A stretch of 11,431 nt of DNA from SVTX01 sp964526505 (GTDB lineage Bacteria > Bacillota > Clostridia > Oscillospirales > CAG-272), in NCBI GenBank assembly GCA_964526505.1, contig CAZGJC010000044.1, forward strand, positions 1-11,431, given 5' to 3'. Of the stretch, positions 1 through 7,845 are shown piece by piece. How positions within the stretch are numbered: the stretch's first letter is position 1; every line of letters begins with the position of its first letter. The notes below the pieces were generated by a model. The model worked only from the letters and a program-made list of their open reading frames with translations, was not told the DNA's origin and did no database searches. A program made the translations under genes and the position numbers.

Positions 1-2494
1 CGAAATACTCGTACATATCTTCAAGATAATACCCTTTTCTGTCTCTGAGGAAATTATCAAGCACTGTTACGTTCGCTTCCCAAGTGCCGTAAGACCCGTG
101 TGACGGCCAACGATCAAATTGATGTTCTATTATTCCCGAGATACGCTCTGTCATATCCGCAAGAACGCTGTGCGTGTTCTCATACGCAAATTGACCGTTT
201 ACTAACTCGTACGCACGACAAATAAACTTGTCCTTAAACTCCTCATTTGCAAGAAGATTGTTCATCATCGCTCCGCACCTTGTGCTGTCGTTTATATCGT
301 TAAACTTGTTAATATAAGCAAGAGTATTGTCAGATCCTCCCGGTTGCGGATACGCCATCGACGAATCCATGTCAAGTACTAAAAATCTCCACTTCGTATC
401 AAGTCCCGACGGGTCGTCGGGGTCAAGATTTCTCCATACCTTTATGTTGTTTCCGGGCCAGTCGGCATTGCAAAGAAACGTGTTGAATACCCAGTAATCT
501 ATAAAATTGTCAATGTCAATCCGCTCCGCCACGTAGTTGTAATGCTCCGCCACGGACAGATCGTGATCTTTCATGTATTGCACAAGGTCGTTGAACTCTT
601 TTGCGTAAATATCGTGCGAACCGTCGTCTCCCGTGTTCGCCACGTAATCCGTGTCCCAACTGTTCGTAGTGATAGGCGATACGTTTTCAAGCATACAAAC
701 GTTTTCTTCAAGTATGCCGTAGTGATTTACAAAATACTCCTCACAATACCGCTCACGACAGTTGTACATACCCCAAAACTCACCGTTGATAAATACAAGC
801 ATCGGCGTGTACGCCATGTGGTCGAGATTTAATCCCTCTGATAACTTGTGAGCATAAACGTCTCGAAGCATCGTCACGCCGAAATCGTTTCCGCTGTTTC
901 GTATCAAAAATCTGTCAAAACTTGTTATCTTCTGACCGAGTGAGTTTGTCGCCGAACCATCAAATAAATCAAAGTCAAACGAACTTGCCGACGGGTCGTT
1001 CTCCCCCTCTCCGACTTTCGTCGGCTTTTTAAGATAAAATCTCAAAGATTTCATCGGCAGAGCGGACGTGCCGTTTCCGTTCACCGCAACTTCCGCCCAA
1101 GAACTTCCGCTCTTCTTTCCGTCCTCGTCGAACAATTCCAAAAATACAGTCGCTCTCGGTTTCTTGACAATTCCTTCGCCACTGAATTTGTAATACGGGG
1201 CGTCCGATGCTAAAAGTTTTTTCGCCTCGACCGATAAATTCAATACTTTCGTGTCGGTCTCGGCAAGTAAGGGACATACAAAATACGTCTGCGTGTATAC
1301 CGCCGTGCTGTCCACACCGTCGGTTGCATACGCCTTTATCGTTGTTCCGCCGAAATAAAGTCTAGTGGGCTTGCAATTTGCGTCAGACGTTATTCCGACT
1401 CCTATCGTGTCTTTCCAATCTGTGGTATGCCAAAATTTGGATATCTGAATCCTGTTTTCGTATTTCACTCCCGACGTGCGTGGGTCGTTTCCGTTTATCG
1501 TGTAATAAACGGTCCATCCTTCGGGTGCGAATAATTCCACCCGCTTTGCCGTTTCGTAAACTCCACCCTCAACGCTGAACGTAACCTCTTTCACCTTTAC
1601 GGACGTGTGCTCGTTTGTTCCGACGGACGCCACGGGAAGAATTTTAGAAAGCCTTTCGGTGCCTGCGTTTGCGATGTTTTCCACGTGATATCCGACGTCT
1701 TTTTCAAGCGACGTGCGTATAATTATCTTGTTCTTTGATACACTGTCCACACGGTAAATATCAGTGCTCGGCGTCTCATTTGCCGCAACGTATGAAATAA
1801 CGCTCTCAGTGTTCAAAAAGTCTCCGCTCGGCGTAGGCTCCGTGTCACTCAAAACAAGTTCAAATTCCTTGCTTTGTATGTCAAAATCCCATTCCGCATC
1901 AAACTTTTCAATGCGTAATACTTCGCAATTCTTGTCATACCCGTCAATTTCTCTGCATTTGATGAGAAAATAACCGTGACCTCCGATTGCATACGGAGAT
2001 AAATCAAATTTTTCAAAAGTTTTTCCGTTGCCAAGGTATAGTGCCACTCCTCCGAGTGTCGCCTCGTTTTCCGATAGATTGTAAAGTTCAATAAAACTTG
2101 TACTCAAAACTCCGTCCGACTTTCCGCAAGTACCGTAAACCTTTGTAATTATAACGTCGCCGTAATTCTCACCCGGCTCGTATACAGGTGCTTCGGTCAC
2201 AATCTCGGTCTGCTCTTCGGTATTAACTTCCGTTGTATCTTCGGTCTGTTCCTCCGTCAAGTCCTCGCTCGAAGTATCACTTTGAACCTCGCTTGTAATT
2301 TCCTCACCGCCGTCCGTCTCGCCTACGCTTGTATCTTCCGTTTGTTCGGGATTAGACCACTCCGTCTCCACAACCACCATATCACTGCGTGCGTTGTCAC
2401 ACGCCGTAAGAACTAACGGCAAAACCATCACAGCCACTAACGTAAATGCTAAAAAGCGTATCACGTTTCTGAACCCGTTGTAACCAAAACTCAT
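1..2494 (-). CDS. CotH-kinase-family lipoprotein with LTD and chitobiase-C-like domains (3' end outside window)
   Basis: The frame is open from the ATG at 2494 to the window edge, giving 831 residues with no stop. Residues 1-32 form a lipoprotein signal peptide: a basic N-terminus, a hydrophobic core and lipobox LTAC with Cys32. Residues 33-110 are an acidic Thr/Glu-rich linker with short EEQTE repeats, probably a wall spacer. Residues 112-217 resemble a lamin-tail domain (GDVIITKVYG...FIELYNLS). Residues 302-406 resemble the chitobiase/hexosaminidase C-terminal (CHB_HEX_C_1) domain (VYYTINGNDPRTS...TTIKAYATDG). From about 420 onward is CotH: NGNGTSALPMKSLRF (472-486, candidate ATP-site Lys482), CNADWPGNNIKVWRN (675-689) and LVLDMDSS with the DxD pair Asp708/Asp710. 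CotH proteins are atypical secreted protein kinases, first known from spore coat. Here the lipobox implies anchoring outside the membrane; the substrate is unknown. The start overlaps the flavin reductase stop (ATGA), with AAAGGCGG about 9 nt upstream. Family assignment is firm; kinase activity is inferred. Confidence 0.9.
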   Translation of the reverse strand, partial: MSFGYNGFRNVIRFLAFTLVAVMVLPLVLTACDNARSDMVVVETEWSNPEQTEDTSVGETDGGEEITSEVQSDTSSEDLTEEQTEDTTEVNTEEQTEIVTEAPVYEPGENYGDVIITKVYGTCGKSDGVLSTSFIELYNLSENEATLGGVALYLGNGKTFEKFDLSPYAIGGHGYFLIKCREIDGYDKNCEVLRIEKFDAEWDFDIQSKEFELVLSDTEPTPSGDFLNTESVISYVAANETPSTDIYRVDSVSKNKIIIRTSLEKDVGYHVENIANAGTERLSKILPVASVGTNEHTSVKVKEVTFSVEGGVYETAKRVELFAPEGWTVYYTINGNDPRTSGVKYENRIQISKFWHTTDWKDTIGVGITSDANCKPTRLYFGGTTIKAYATDGVDSTAVYTQTYFVCPLLAETDTKVLNLSVEAKKLLASDAPYYKFSGEGIVKKPRATVFLELFDEDGKKSGSSWAEVAVNGNGTSALPMKSLRFYLKKPTKVGEGENDPSASSFDFDLFDGSATNSLGQKITSFDRFLIRNSGNDFGVTMLRDVYAHKLSEGLNLDHMAYTPMLVFINGEFWGMYNCRERYCEEYFVNHYGILEENVCMLENVSPITTNSWDTDYVANTGDDGSHDIYAKEFNDLVQYMKDHDLSVAEHYNYVAERIDIDNFIDYWVFNTFLCNADWPGNNIKVWRNLDPDDPSGLDTKWRFLVLDMDSSMAYPQPGGSDNTLAYINKFNDINDSTRCGAMMNNLLANEEFKDKFICRAYELVNGQFAYENTHSVLADMTERISGIIEHQFDRWPSHGSYGTWEANVTVLDNFLRDRKGYYLEDMYEYF

Positions 2495-3069
2495 TTTTTC
2501 TTACCGCCTTTCTTTTTGTTGGTTGAAAATCCGAATTTTCCTATTTTCTTTCCGAGGTCGTAGTAATCTCCGTGTGCATACGCACAAAGTCCTGCCTTTT
2601 CAATGCATAACTTTCCGTTTGCGTCAAGAATTGACTCGTCCACGTCCACACCCACTATGTCTGCAATAAACATATCGTGAGTGCCGAGTGGCATAATATC
2701 CGTAACACGACATTCAAGCGATATCGGACACTCCGCAATAACGGGACAACCGACCTGCTGTGCTTTTTCTTTGTGTAGTTTGCATTTTGTAAACTTGTCA
2801 ACTTTCGCACCTGTGTAAATTCCGCAAAAATCCGCAGTTCGAACCAGGCGTGACGGAACCAAATTTATAACAAATTCTCCGCTTTCCTTTATCATCGAAT
2901 ACGAGTGCCTGCTCGGACGAACCGATATGTATGTTTTCGGCGGTATTGTGTTGATTATTCCCGTCCACGCCACCGTCATAATGTTCGATTTTTCCATGTC
3001 ACCGCAACTCACCATGACAGACGGCACGGGAGCGATTAACGCTCCGCCTTTCCAATATTGCTTTGCCAT
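2491..3069 (-). CDS. Flavin reductase-like (flavoredoxin-type) FMN-binding protein
   Basis: This is a cytosolic 192-residue protein of the flavin reductase-like split-barrel family, whose members bind FMN and either reduce flavin with NAD(P)H or act as flavoredoxin-like electron carriers. Visible family features are the N-terminal segment GALIAPVPSVMVSCGD (9-24), the NIMTVAWTG strand (29-37), and the flavin-binding stretch ISVRPSRHSYSMI...GEFVINL (48-70). A later segment is CPISLECRVTD (114-124). The frame opens further upstream to 3204, but that extension would run through a terminator and a promoter. The ATG at 3069 has GGAGG five bases upstream and is chosen as start. The C-terminus is lysine-rich (NKKKGGKKK), encoded by the stretch that also carries the ribosome binding site of the CotH gene. 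It is the first gene of a two-gene unit with CotH. The physiological electron partner cannot be read from the sequence. Confidence 0.88.
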   Translation of the reverse strand: MAKQYWKGGALIAPVPSVMVSCGDMEKSNIMTVAWTGIINTIPPKTYISVRPSRHSYSMIKESGEFVINLVPSRLVRTADFCGIYTGAKVDKFTKCKLHKEKAQQVGCPVIAECPISLECRVTDIMPLGTHDMFIADIVGVDVDESILDANGKLCIEKAGLCAYAHGDYYDLGKKIGKFGFSTNKKKGGKKK

Positions 3070-3096
3070 AAATGCCTCCATGCTTTTTCTGTTTAA

Positions 3097-3125
3097 ATTA
3101 TACCAAACTTTCATTCCCCTGTCAA
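3097..3125 (-). promoter_or_regulatory. Sigma-A-type promoter of the flavin reductase-CotH unit
   Basis: Read on the minus strand, a perfect -35 TTGACA (3125-3120) is followed by a 17-bp spacer and a perfect -10 TATAAT (3102-3097). Transcription should start near 3090, leaving a leader of about 20 bases before the ATG at 3069. It sits just past the terminator of the upstream operon, so flavin reductase and CotH look like an independent transcription unit. Confidence 0.88.
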
Positions 3126-3155
3126 TATCCGACAAACCGCAAACAAAACCGTAAA

Positions 3156-3198
3156 GAAAAAACCGAGTGAGGGATTTTTCCCACCGCTCGGTTTTTTT
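3156..3198 (-). terminator. Rho-independent terminator of the hrcA-grpE-dnaK-dnaJ-prmA operon
   Basis: On the minus strand, stem arm ACCGAG (3192-3187) pairs with CTCGGT (3167-3162). It continues inward through one mismatch, a G-C pair, a G-U wobble and a bulge to GGGA/TCCC around an AAAA loop, and is followed by a run of six T. It begins about 20 bases after the prmA stop. The opposite strand also has a T run, so it could work in both directions, but no plus-strand gene reads into it. Confidence 0.9.
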
Positions 3199-3211
3199 AT
3201 TCAAAAGTTAA

Positions 3212-4174
3212 TTATCTCTTTATTTTCACAGCCAAAGCACACCAACCGTTGTCCTCGGCAATTTCGACTATTTCAAAACCGTTTTTCTCAAAACAGTCTA
3301 TAACGTCATCCCGTCTCTCGGATATAATTCCCGACGCAAGTAAAATAGTGCCGTCGTTCATAAAATCAGAGACGTCGGGCGTCATCCTTATGATTATGTC
3401 TGCGACAATGTTTGCACAAACAATATTGTAACCACCTGCTATTTTGTACGCCTGTTTAAGTAAGTCGGATTGTTCGCAAGTAATTTTTCCCGAAAGACCG
3501 CTGTCGTTTATATTCTCGTTGGCAACTCTCACCGACATAGGATCAATATCGTATGCGTAACATTCGCCCGCACCGAGTTTCGCTCCGCAAATCGCAAGTA
3601 TTCCGCTTCCCGTGCCTACGTCAAGAAGAGTATCCCCCTCTTTTACGTATTTTTGAAGAAGTCCTATAATAAGCCTTGTGGTTTCGTGCGTACCCGTTCC
3701 GAAAGCCATACCGGGGTCCATCGTAACAACAATCTCGTTATCCTCAGCAACGTAATTCTCCCATGCGGGAACAATCACTATTTTACCGATTTTAAACGGC
3801 TTGTAGTACGCTTTCCAAGAGTTCGCCCAATCTTCTTCTTTCACGCCGACAATCTCAATTTCCGCATCACCGAAATTGTTCGCATTTAGCCTTTGACGAA
3901 GAAATGATAACTCATCTGATAAATTGCTTCCCTTTTCCACAAAATAGGAAACCGAAGCGTGCGTTTTGTCGGCATTCAAAATGCTCTCGTCTATAAGGTC
4001 GCCGTAACAGGTTTTAAGGTCAATGTCACTGAAATCTTCTATCATAAGATTTGAATTTATCATGCTCATTATTGCCATCAATGCATCCAAATCTTCCGTT
4101 TTTACCGTGACTCTTATCTGTGACCATTCCGTAACCGTACCGTAGTCACCGCAAACGTAATCTTTATCGGTCAT
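3212..4174 (-). CDS. prmA: Ribosomal protein L11 methyltransferase PrmA
   Basis: PrmA is a SAM-dependent enzyme that trimethylates ribosomal protein L11 in the cytosol. The 320-residue length fits the family (about 290-315). An N-terminal L11-recognition region covers roughly residues 1-105. It is followed by the family hallmark EDWANSWKAYYKPFKIG (114-130), then DPGMAFGTGTHETT (153-166). SAM-binding motif I is DVGTGSG (185-191), the acidic loop is YDIDP (208-212), and the catalytic-region motif is ANIVADI (254-260). The ATG at 4174 lies 13 bases after the dnaJ stop with GGTGA just upstream. The dnaJ-prmA order is conserved in Bacillota heat-shock operons. It is the last gene before the terminator. 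Confidence 0.96.
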   Translation of the reverse strand: MTDKDYVCGDYGTVTEWSQIRVTVKTEDLDALMAIMSMINSNLMIEDFSDIDLKTCYGDLIDESILNADKTHASVSYFVEKGSNLSDELSFLRQRLNANNFGDAEIEIVGVKEEDWANSWKAYYKPFKIGKIVIVPAWENYVAEDNEIVVTMDPGMAFGTGTHETTRLIIGLLQKYVKEGDTLLDVGTGSGILAICGAKLGAGECYAYDIDPMSVRVANENINDSGLSGKITCEQSDLLKQAYKIAGGYNIVCANIVADIIIRMTPDVSDFMNDGTILLASGIISERRDDVIDCFEKNGFEIVEIAEDNGWCALAVKIKR

Positions 4175-4187
4175 AATTCACCGTCCA

Positions 4188-5297
4188 TCATTTATTTTTC
4201 TTAAAGAATTTGCTCTTCTTGTAGTTGCTCTCACCGCATTCCTCGGCAAACTTGCAAAGAAGTTCTCTCTGCTTTTCGCTGAGTTTTTTCGGAACTTCGA
4301 CTATAATTTTAAATATAATGTCGCCCCTGTTTTTGGAATTTACGTAAGGCACACCTTTGCCTTTAAGCGTAAACGTCGTTCCGTACTGCGTACCTTCGGG
4401 CATTTGATATTTTTCTTTGCCTTCAAGCGTCGGAACTTCTATTTCCGCACCGAGTGTCGCCTCAACTATCGTCACGGGAACCTCGCAGTAAAGATTGTAA
4501 CCCTGACGTGTAAACGTAGAACTTCTGCGAACGTTGACCATAACGTATACGTCACCTGTGGGACCGCCGTTTCTGCCCACGTTGCCCTCACCTCTTACAA
4601 CAAGACCCTTGCCGTTGTCAATACCTGCGGGAACGTTGACCGTGAGTTTCTTGTTTTCTCTTTCAAGACCGCTTCCACGACACGCTTTGCAAGGATTTTT
4701 AATGTATCTGCCGGTGCCTCTGCACGTGTCGCACGTGGTCGTGGTTTGGAATTGCATACCGCCTAAATTCTGCATAACTCTTCTCTGACCCGAACCGTGA
4801 CACGTCGGACAAGTCTCCGCACTTCCGCTCTCCGCACCGCTTCCACGACAAGATGAACACTTGCATTGTCTTGTGAAATTTATCTCTTTTTTGCAACCGA
4901 ACACCGCTTCTTCGAAATTGATGGTAATGTTTACCTCAATGTCGTCTCCACGCACGGGACCGTTCTGTCGTCTCGAAGAACCGCCTCCGAATCCTCCGCC
5001 GAAGAAACTTCCGAATATGTCGCCGAAATCCATATCGAATCCGCCGAATCCTCCCGCACCCGACGCAGGGTCAAATGCCGCATGACCGTATTGGTCGTAT
5101 TTAGCCTTCTTCTCAGGGTCTGAAAGCACCTCATACGCTTCGTTGACTTCCTTGAATTTGGCTTCCGCCTCTTTGTTTCCGGGGTTCATATCGGGGTGAT
5201 ATTTTTTTGCGAGCGTTCGGTACGCTTTTTTTATTTCGGTATCATCGGCACCTTTTGAAACGCCGAGCACCTCATAATAATCTCTCTTATCTGCCAT
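4188..5297 (-). CDS. dnaJ: Chaperone protein DnaJ (class A Hsp40)
   Basis: DnaJ is the co-chaperone that delivers unfolded clients to DnaK and stimulates its ATPase. All class A parts are present in 369 residues. The J domain (about 1-70) has the HPD motif at 34-36, which contacts DnaK. A Gly/Phe-rich linker spans about 80-110. The zinc region has four intact CxxCxGxG repeats: CSSCRGSG (147-154), CPTCHGSG (163-170), CDTCRGTG (189-196) and CKACRGSG (203-210). Beta-rich client-binding and dimerisation domains follow, and the protein ends in a lysine-rich tail. AGAGGA lies just before the ATG at 5297. The 71-base gap to dnaK contains a hairpin that may set the DnaK:DnaJ ratio. Confidence 0.98.
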   Translation of the reverse strand: MADKRDYYEVLGVSKGADDTEIKKAYRTLAKKYHPDMNPGNKEAEAKFKEVNEAYEVLSDPEKKAKYDQYGHAAFDPASGAGGFGGFDMDFGDIFGSFFGGGFGGGSSRRQNGPVRGDDIEVNITINFEEAVFGCKKEINFTRQCKCSSCRGSGAESGSAETCPTCHGSGQRRVMQNLGGMQFQTTTTCDTCRGTGRYIKNPCKACRGSGLERENKKLTVNVPAGIDNGKGLVVRGEGNVGRNGGPTGDVYVMVNVRRSSTFTRQGYNLYCEVPVTIVEATLGAEIEVPTLEGKEKYQMPEGTQYGTTFTLKGKGVPYVNSKNRGDIIFKIIVEVPKKLSEKQRELLCKFAEECGESNYKKSKFFKKNK

Positions 5298-5324
5298 ATG
5301 TCCTCTTTTTATAACTCACAATGA

Positions 5325-5352
5325 GGGAAAGACCGCAAAAGCGATCTTTCCC
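5325..5352 (-). other. Intercistronic hairpin between dnaK and dnaJ
   Basis: On the minus-strand transcript, a 12-base arm GGGAAAGAUCGC (5352-5341) pairs with GCGGUCUUUCCC (5336-5325) around a UUUU loop, with one U-G wobble and no mismatches. The plus-strand reading has a C-A mismatch at the same place, consistent with an RNA structure in the dnaK-dnaJ message. No T run follows, so it is not a standard terminator. A role as processing site, 3' stabiliser of dnaK mRNA or partial attenuator is inference. Confidence 0.75.
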
Positions 5353-5368
5353 GTCAAGTTTAACTTAA

Positions 5369-7186
5369 TTATTTGTTGCTGTTGTCTTCGTAGTTTGCGT
5401 CGTAGAACTGACCGTCTCCGCCGTTTGCACCGCCCTGAGCGTTGGGATCACCGTTCTGCTGAGCATAAAGTTTTTCGGAAATCTTGTAGAACGCTTTTTC
5501 TACCGCCTCCGTGTCAGCCTTTATAGCCTCGGTGTCGTTGCCCTTAACTGTCTCTTTGAGTTTGTCAATAGCGGACTGAACGTCTGCCTTGTCGGCAGCG
5601 TCAACCTTGTCGCCGAGTTCGCCGAGAGTCTTTTCACACTGGAATATCATTGAATCCGCTCTGTTTCTGATGTCAACGGCTTCCTTCTGCTTCTTGTCCT
5701 CTTCCGCAAATTTTTCGGCGTCACGAACTGCCTTGTCGATATCTTCCTGTGACATATTTGTCGAAGAAGTAATCGTAATGTGCTGTTCCTTGCCCGTTCC
5801 CTTGTCGCAAGCGGTAACGTTAACTATTCCGTTTGCGTCAATGTCAAAGGTTACTTCAATCTGAGGAACTCCACGAGGTGCGGGAGAAATACCGTCAAGA
5901 ACAAAACGTCCGAGCGTTGTGTTGTAAGCGGCCATTTCACGCTCACCTTGAAGTACGTGAATTTCAACCGATGTCTGTCCGTCTGCCGCAGTAGAGTAAA
6001 TCTGACTCTTCTTTACGGGGATTGTGGTGTTTCTGTCGATAATTCTGTTGAATACACCGCCCATGGTCTCAATGCCGAGTGAAAGAGGTGTAACGTCAAG
6101 TAAAAGAAGATCTTTTACGTCTCCGCCGAGGACACCGCCCTGAATAGCCGCACCGATTGCAACACACTCATCGGGGTTGATACCCTTGAAAGGATCTTTG
6201 CCGATAAACTTCTTAACCGCTTCCTGAACTGCGGGAATTCTCGTAGAACCACCGACAAGAAGAACCTTGTCAATCTGCGAAGCGGAGAGACCGGAGTCAC
6301 GAAGAACCTGCTTTGTCGGACCCATAGTAGCCTCAACAAGATCTGCGGTTATTCTGTCGAATTCCGCTCTTGTGAGAGTTGCGTCAAAGTGGAGAGGACC
6401 TTCTGCCGTTGCTGTAATGAAAGGAAGATTGATGTTTGCGGTAGTCATACCGGAAAGTTCGATCTTAGCCTTTTCAGCGGCGTCTTTGAGTCTTTGGAGA
6501 ACCATCTTGTCTTTTCTGAGGTCAACGCCGTTCTCTTTCTGGAACTTGTCAGCCATCCACTCTATAATTCTCTGGTCAAAGTCATCACCGCCGAGTTTGT
6601 TGTTACCTGCCGTTGCAAGAACCTCAAATACACCGTCGGAAATTTCAAGCAACGATACGTCGAACGTACCTCCGCCCAAGTCGAATACCATAATCTTCTG
6701 GTCGTTGTCTTTGTCAACACCGTATGCAAGAGCGGCCGCGGTAGGCTCGTTTATAATTCTCTTAACTTCGAGACCGGCAATCTTACCTGCGTCTTTTGTA
6801 GCCTGTCTCTGTGCGTCCGTAAAGTATGCGGGAACCGTAATTACAGCCTCGGTTACACTTGTTCCGAGATAACTTTCCGCATCGGCTTTAAGTTTTTGAA
6901 GAATCATTGCGGAAATTTCCTGAGGTGTGTAACCCTTGCCGTCGATTTCAACCTTTTTGGACGTACCCATGTCTCTCTTAATGGAGATAATTGTTTTGTC
7001 GGGGTTTGTAATAGCCTGTCTCTTTGCAACCTGACCTACCATTCTTTCGCCCGTCTTTGAAAATGCAACTACCGAAGGGGTTGTTCTCGCTCCCTCGGGA
7101 TTGGGTATAACGATAGGCTCTCCGCCCTCATATACCGCTACGCATGAATTTGTTGTACCTAAGTCTATACCTATAATCTTTCCCAT
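5369..7186 (-). CDS. dnaK: Chaperone protein DnaK (Hsp70)
   Basis: DnaK is the ATP-driven Hsp70 that folds and protects cytosolic proteins with DnaJ and GrpE. It has 605 residues, typical of Bacillota. The ATPase domain has phosphate loop 1 IGIDLGTTNS (5-14), ISIKRDMG with Lys70 (67-74), phosphate loop 2 DLGGGTFD (169-176) and adenosine motif VGGSTRIP (311-318). The interdomain linker DLLLLDVTPLSLG (359-371) leads to the substrate-binding domain and helical lid, then a Gly/Asn/Gln-rich tail ending YEDNSNK. The N-terminal quadrant lacks the insertion found in proteobacterial DnaK, which supports a Gram-positive host. AGGAGG sits eight bases before the ATG at 7186. It lies 50 bases after grpE. 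Confidence 0.99.
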   Translation of the reverse strand: MGKIIGIDLGTTNSCVAVYEGGEPIVIPNPEGARTTPSVVAFSKTGERMVGQVAKRQAITNPDKTIISIKRDMGTSKKVEIDGKGYTPQEISAMILQKLKADAESYLGTSVTEAVITVPAYFTDAQRQATKDAGKIAGLEVKRIINEPTAAALAYGVDKDNDQKIMVFDLGGGTFDVSLLEISDGVFEVLATAGNNKLGGDDFDQRIIEWMADKFQKENGVDLRKDKMVLQRLKDAAEKAKIELSGMTTANINLPFITATAEGPLHFDATLTRAEFDRITADLVEATMGPTKQVLRDSGLSASQIDKVLLVGGSTRIPAVQEAVKKFIGKDPFKGINPDECVAIGAAIQGGVLGGDVKDLLLLDVTPLSLGIETMGGVFNRIIDRNTTIPVKKSQIYSTAADGQTSVEIHVLQGEREMAAYNTTLGRFVLDGISPAPRGVPQIEVTFDIDANGIVNVTACDKGTGKEQHITITSSTNMSQEDIDKAVRDAEKFAEEDKKQKEAVDIRNRADSMIFQCEKTLGELGDKVDAADKADVQSAIDKLKETVKGNDTEAIKADTEAVEKAFYKISEKLYAQQNGDPNAQGGANGGDGQFYDANYEDNSNK

Positions 7187-7236
7187 AATATTTTCCTCCT
7201 ATGGTTGTATATTTTATCTTTGAATTGTTTTCCGTA

Positions 7237-7845
7237 TCAGTTGGCTACGGTTACCATTGCATATCGCAAAATTTTGTCGCCCTTGACGTAACCTTTTTGA
7301 TATACGTCAACAACAACGCCCTCGCCGAGATTTTCATCTTCAACGTGCATTATCGCATTGTGGCGATTGGGGTCAAACGCTTCTCCCTTTTCTCCGAACG
7401 ACTCAACGCCCATCTTTGAAAGTGCGTCTTTCGCTCCGGCAAGAATCATCTCAACTCCCTTTGAAACGCTCTCCGCATCCTTGTAACCGGACGCTTTTTC
7501 AAGCGTGTCTATAATCGGAAGAAGTGACTTTAATGCGTCCGCATATGCGTCGGCATAAATTCCTTCTTTTTCCTTTACGCTTCTCTTGCGGAAATTGTCG
7601 TACTCTGCCATTATACGCAAGTACTTGTCGTTTGTTGTGGCAACCTCGGCATTTTTCGCTTCGAGTTGCTTTTCACACTCAGCCAATTTCTTTTCGAGTT
7701 CCTTGACCTTTTTCTTTTCCGCCTTGTCCGAACGCTCCGCCTTGTCAGCCCTTTCTTCCGTTGCTTCCTCCGCTTGGCATTCGACCGTTTGTTGTGTCAC
7801 TTCATTTATGTCATTTTGATTTTCGTCTTTCAAATTTTCCAACAC
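7237..7845 (-). CDS. grpE: Nucleotide exchange factor GrpE (GTG start)
   Basis: GrpE releases ADP from DnaK and resets the chaperone cycle. The 202-residue protein has a flexible acidic N-terminus with the repeat-like ERADKAERSDKAEKK (31-45). A long charged coiled coil spans about 44-100 (LRIMAEYDNFRKR at 76-88). The C-terminal beta wing carries the family signature, including GEAFDPNRHNA (154-164) and VYQKGYVKGDKILRYAMV (181-198). Translation appears to start at GTG 7845, whose first base is the last base of the hrcA TAG stop (TAGTG). AAGGAAGGGGA lies about seven bases upstream. No earlier or nearby ATG fits. The overlap implies translational coupling to hrcA. Confidence 0.97.
   Translation of the reverse strand: MLENLKDENQNDINEVTQQTVECQAEEATEERADKAERSDKAEKKKVKELEKKLAECEKQLEAKNAEVATTNDKYLRIMAEYDNFRKRSVKEKEGIYADAYADALKSLLPIIDTLEKASGYKDAESVSKGVEMILAGAKDALSKMGVESFGEKGEAFDPNRHNAIMHVEDENLGEGVVVDVYQKGYVKGDKILRYAMVTVAN

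Noticed and set aside
542..2091. Short open frames on both strands between 542 and 2091
   Set aside because: A single uninterrupted minus-strand frame covers the whole region and has recognisable domains; the short ones are out-of-frame shadows.
3156..3198. The terminator inverted repeat as part of a riboswitch for the flavin reductase
   Set aside because: The promoter of the flavin reductase lies downstream of it on the minus strand and the leader is only about 20 bases, too short for a riboswitch such as FMN.
3470..3889. Plus-strand open frame of 139 residues opposite prmA
   Set aside because: Its composition is what antisense reading of prmA gives; no domain, no promoter.
5325..5352. dnaK-dnaJ hairpin as a rho-independent terminator
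   Set aside because: No T run follows the stem on the transcribed strand; kept only as an RNA structure.
6267..7060. Long plus-strand open frames (201 and 223 residues) opposite dnaK
   Set aside because: They are antisense shadows of a highly conserved gene, show no recognisable family and no ribosome binding site that stands out.
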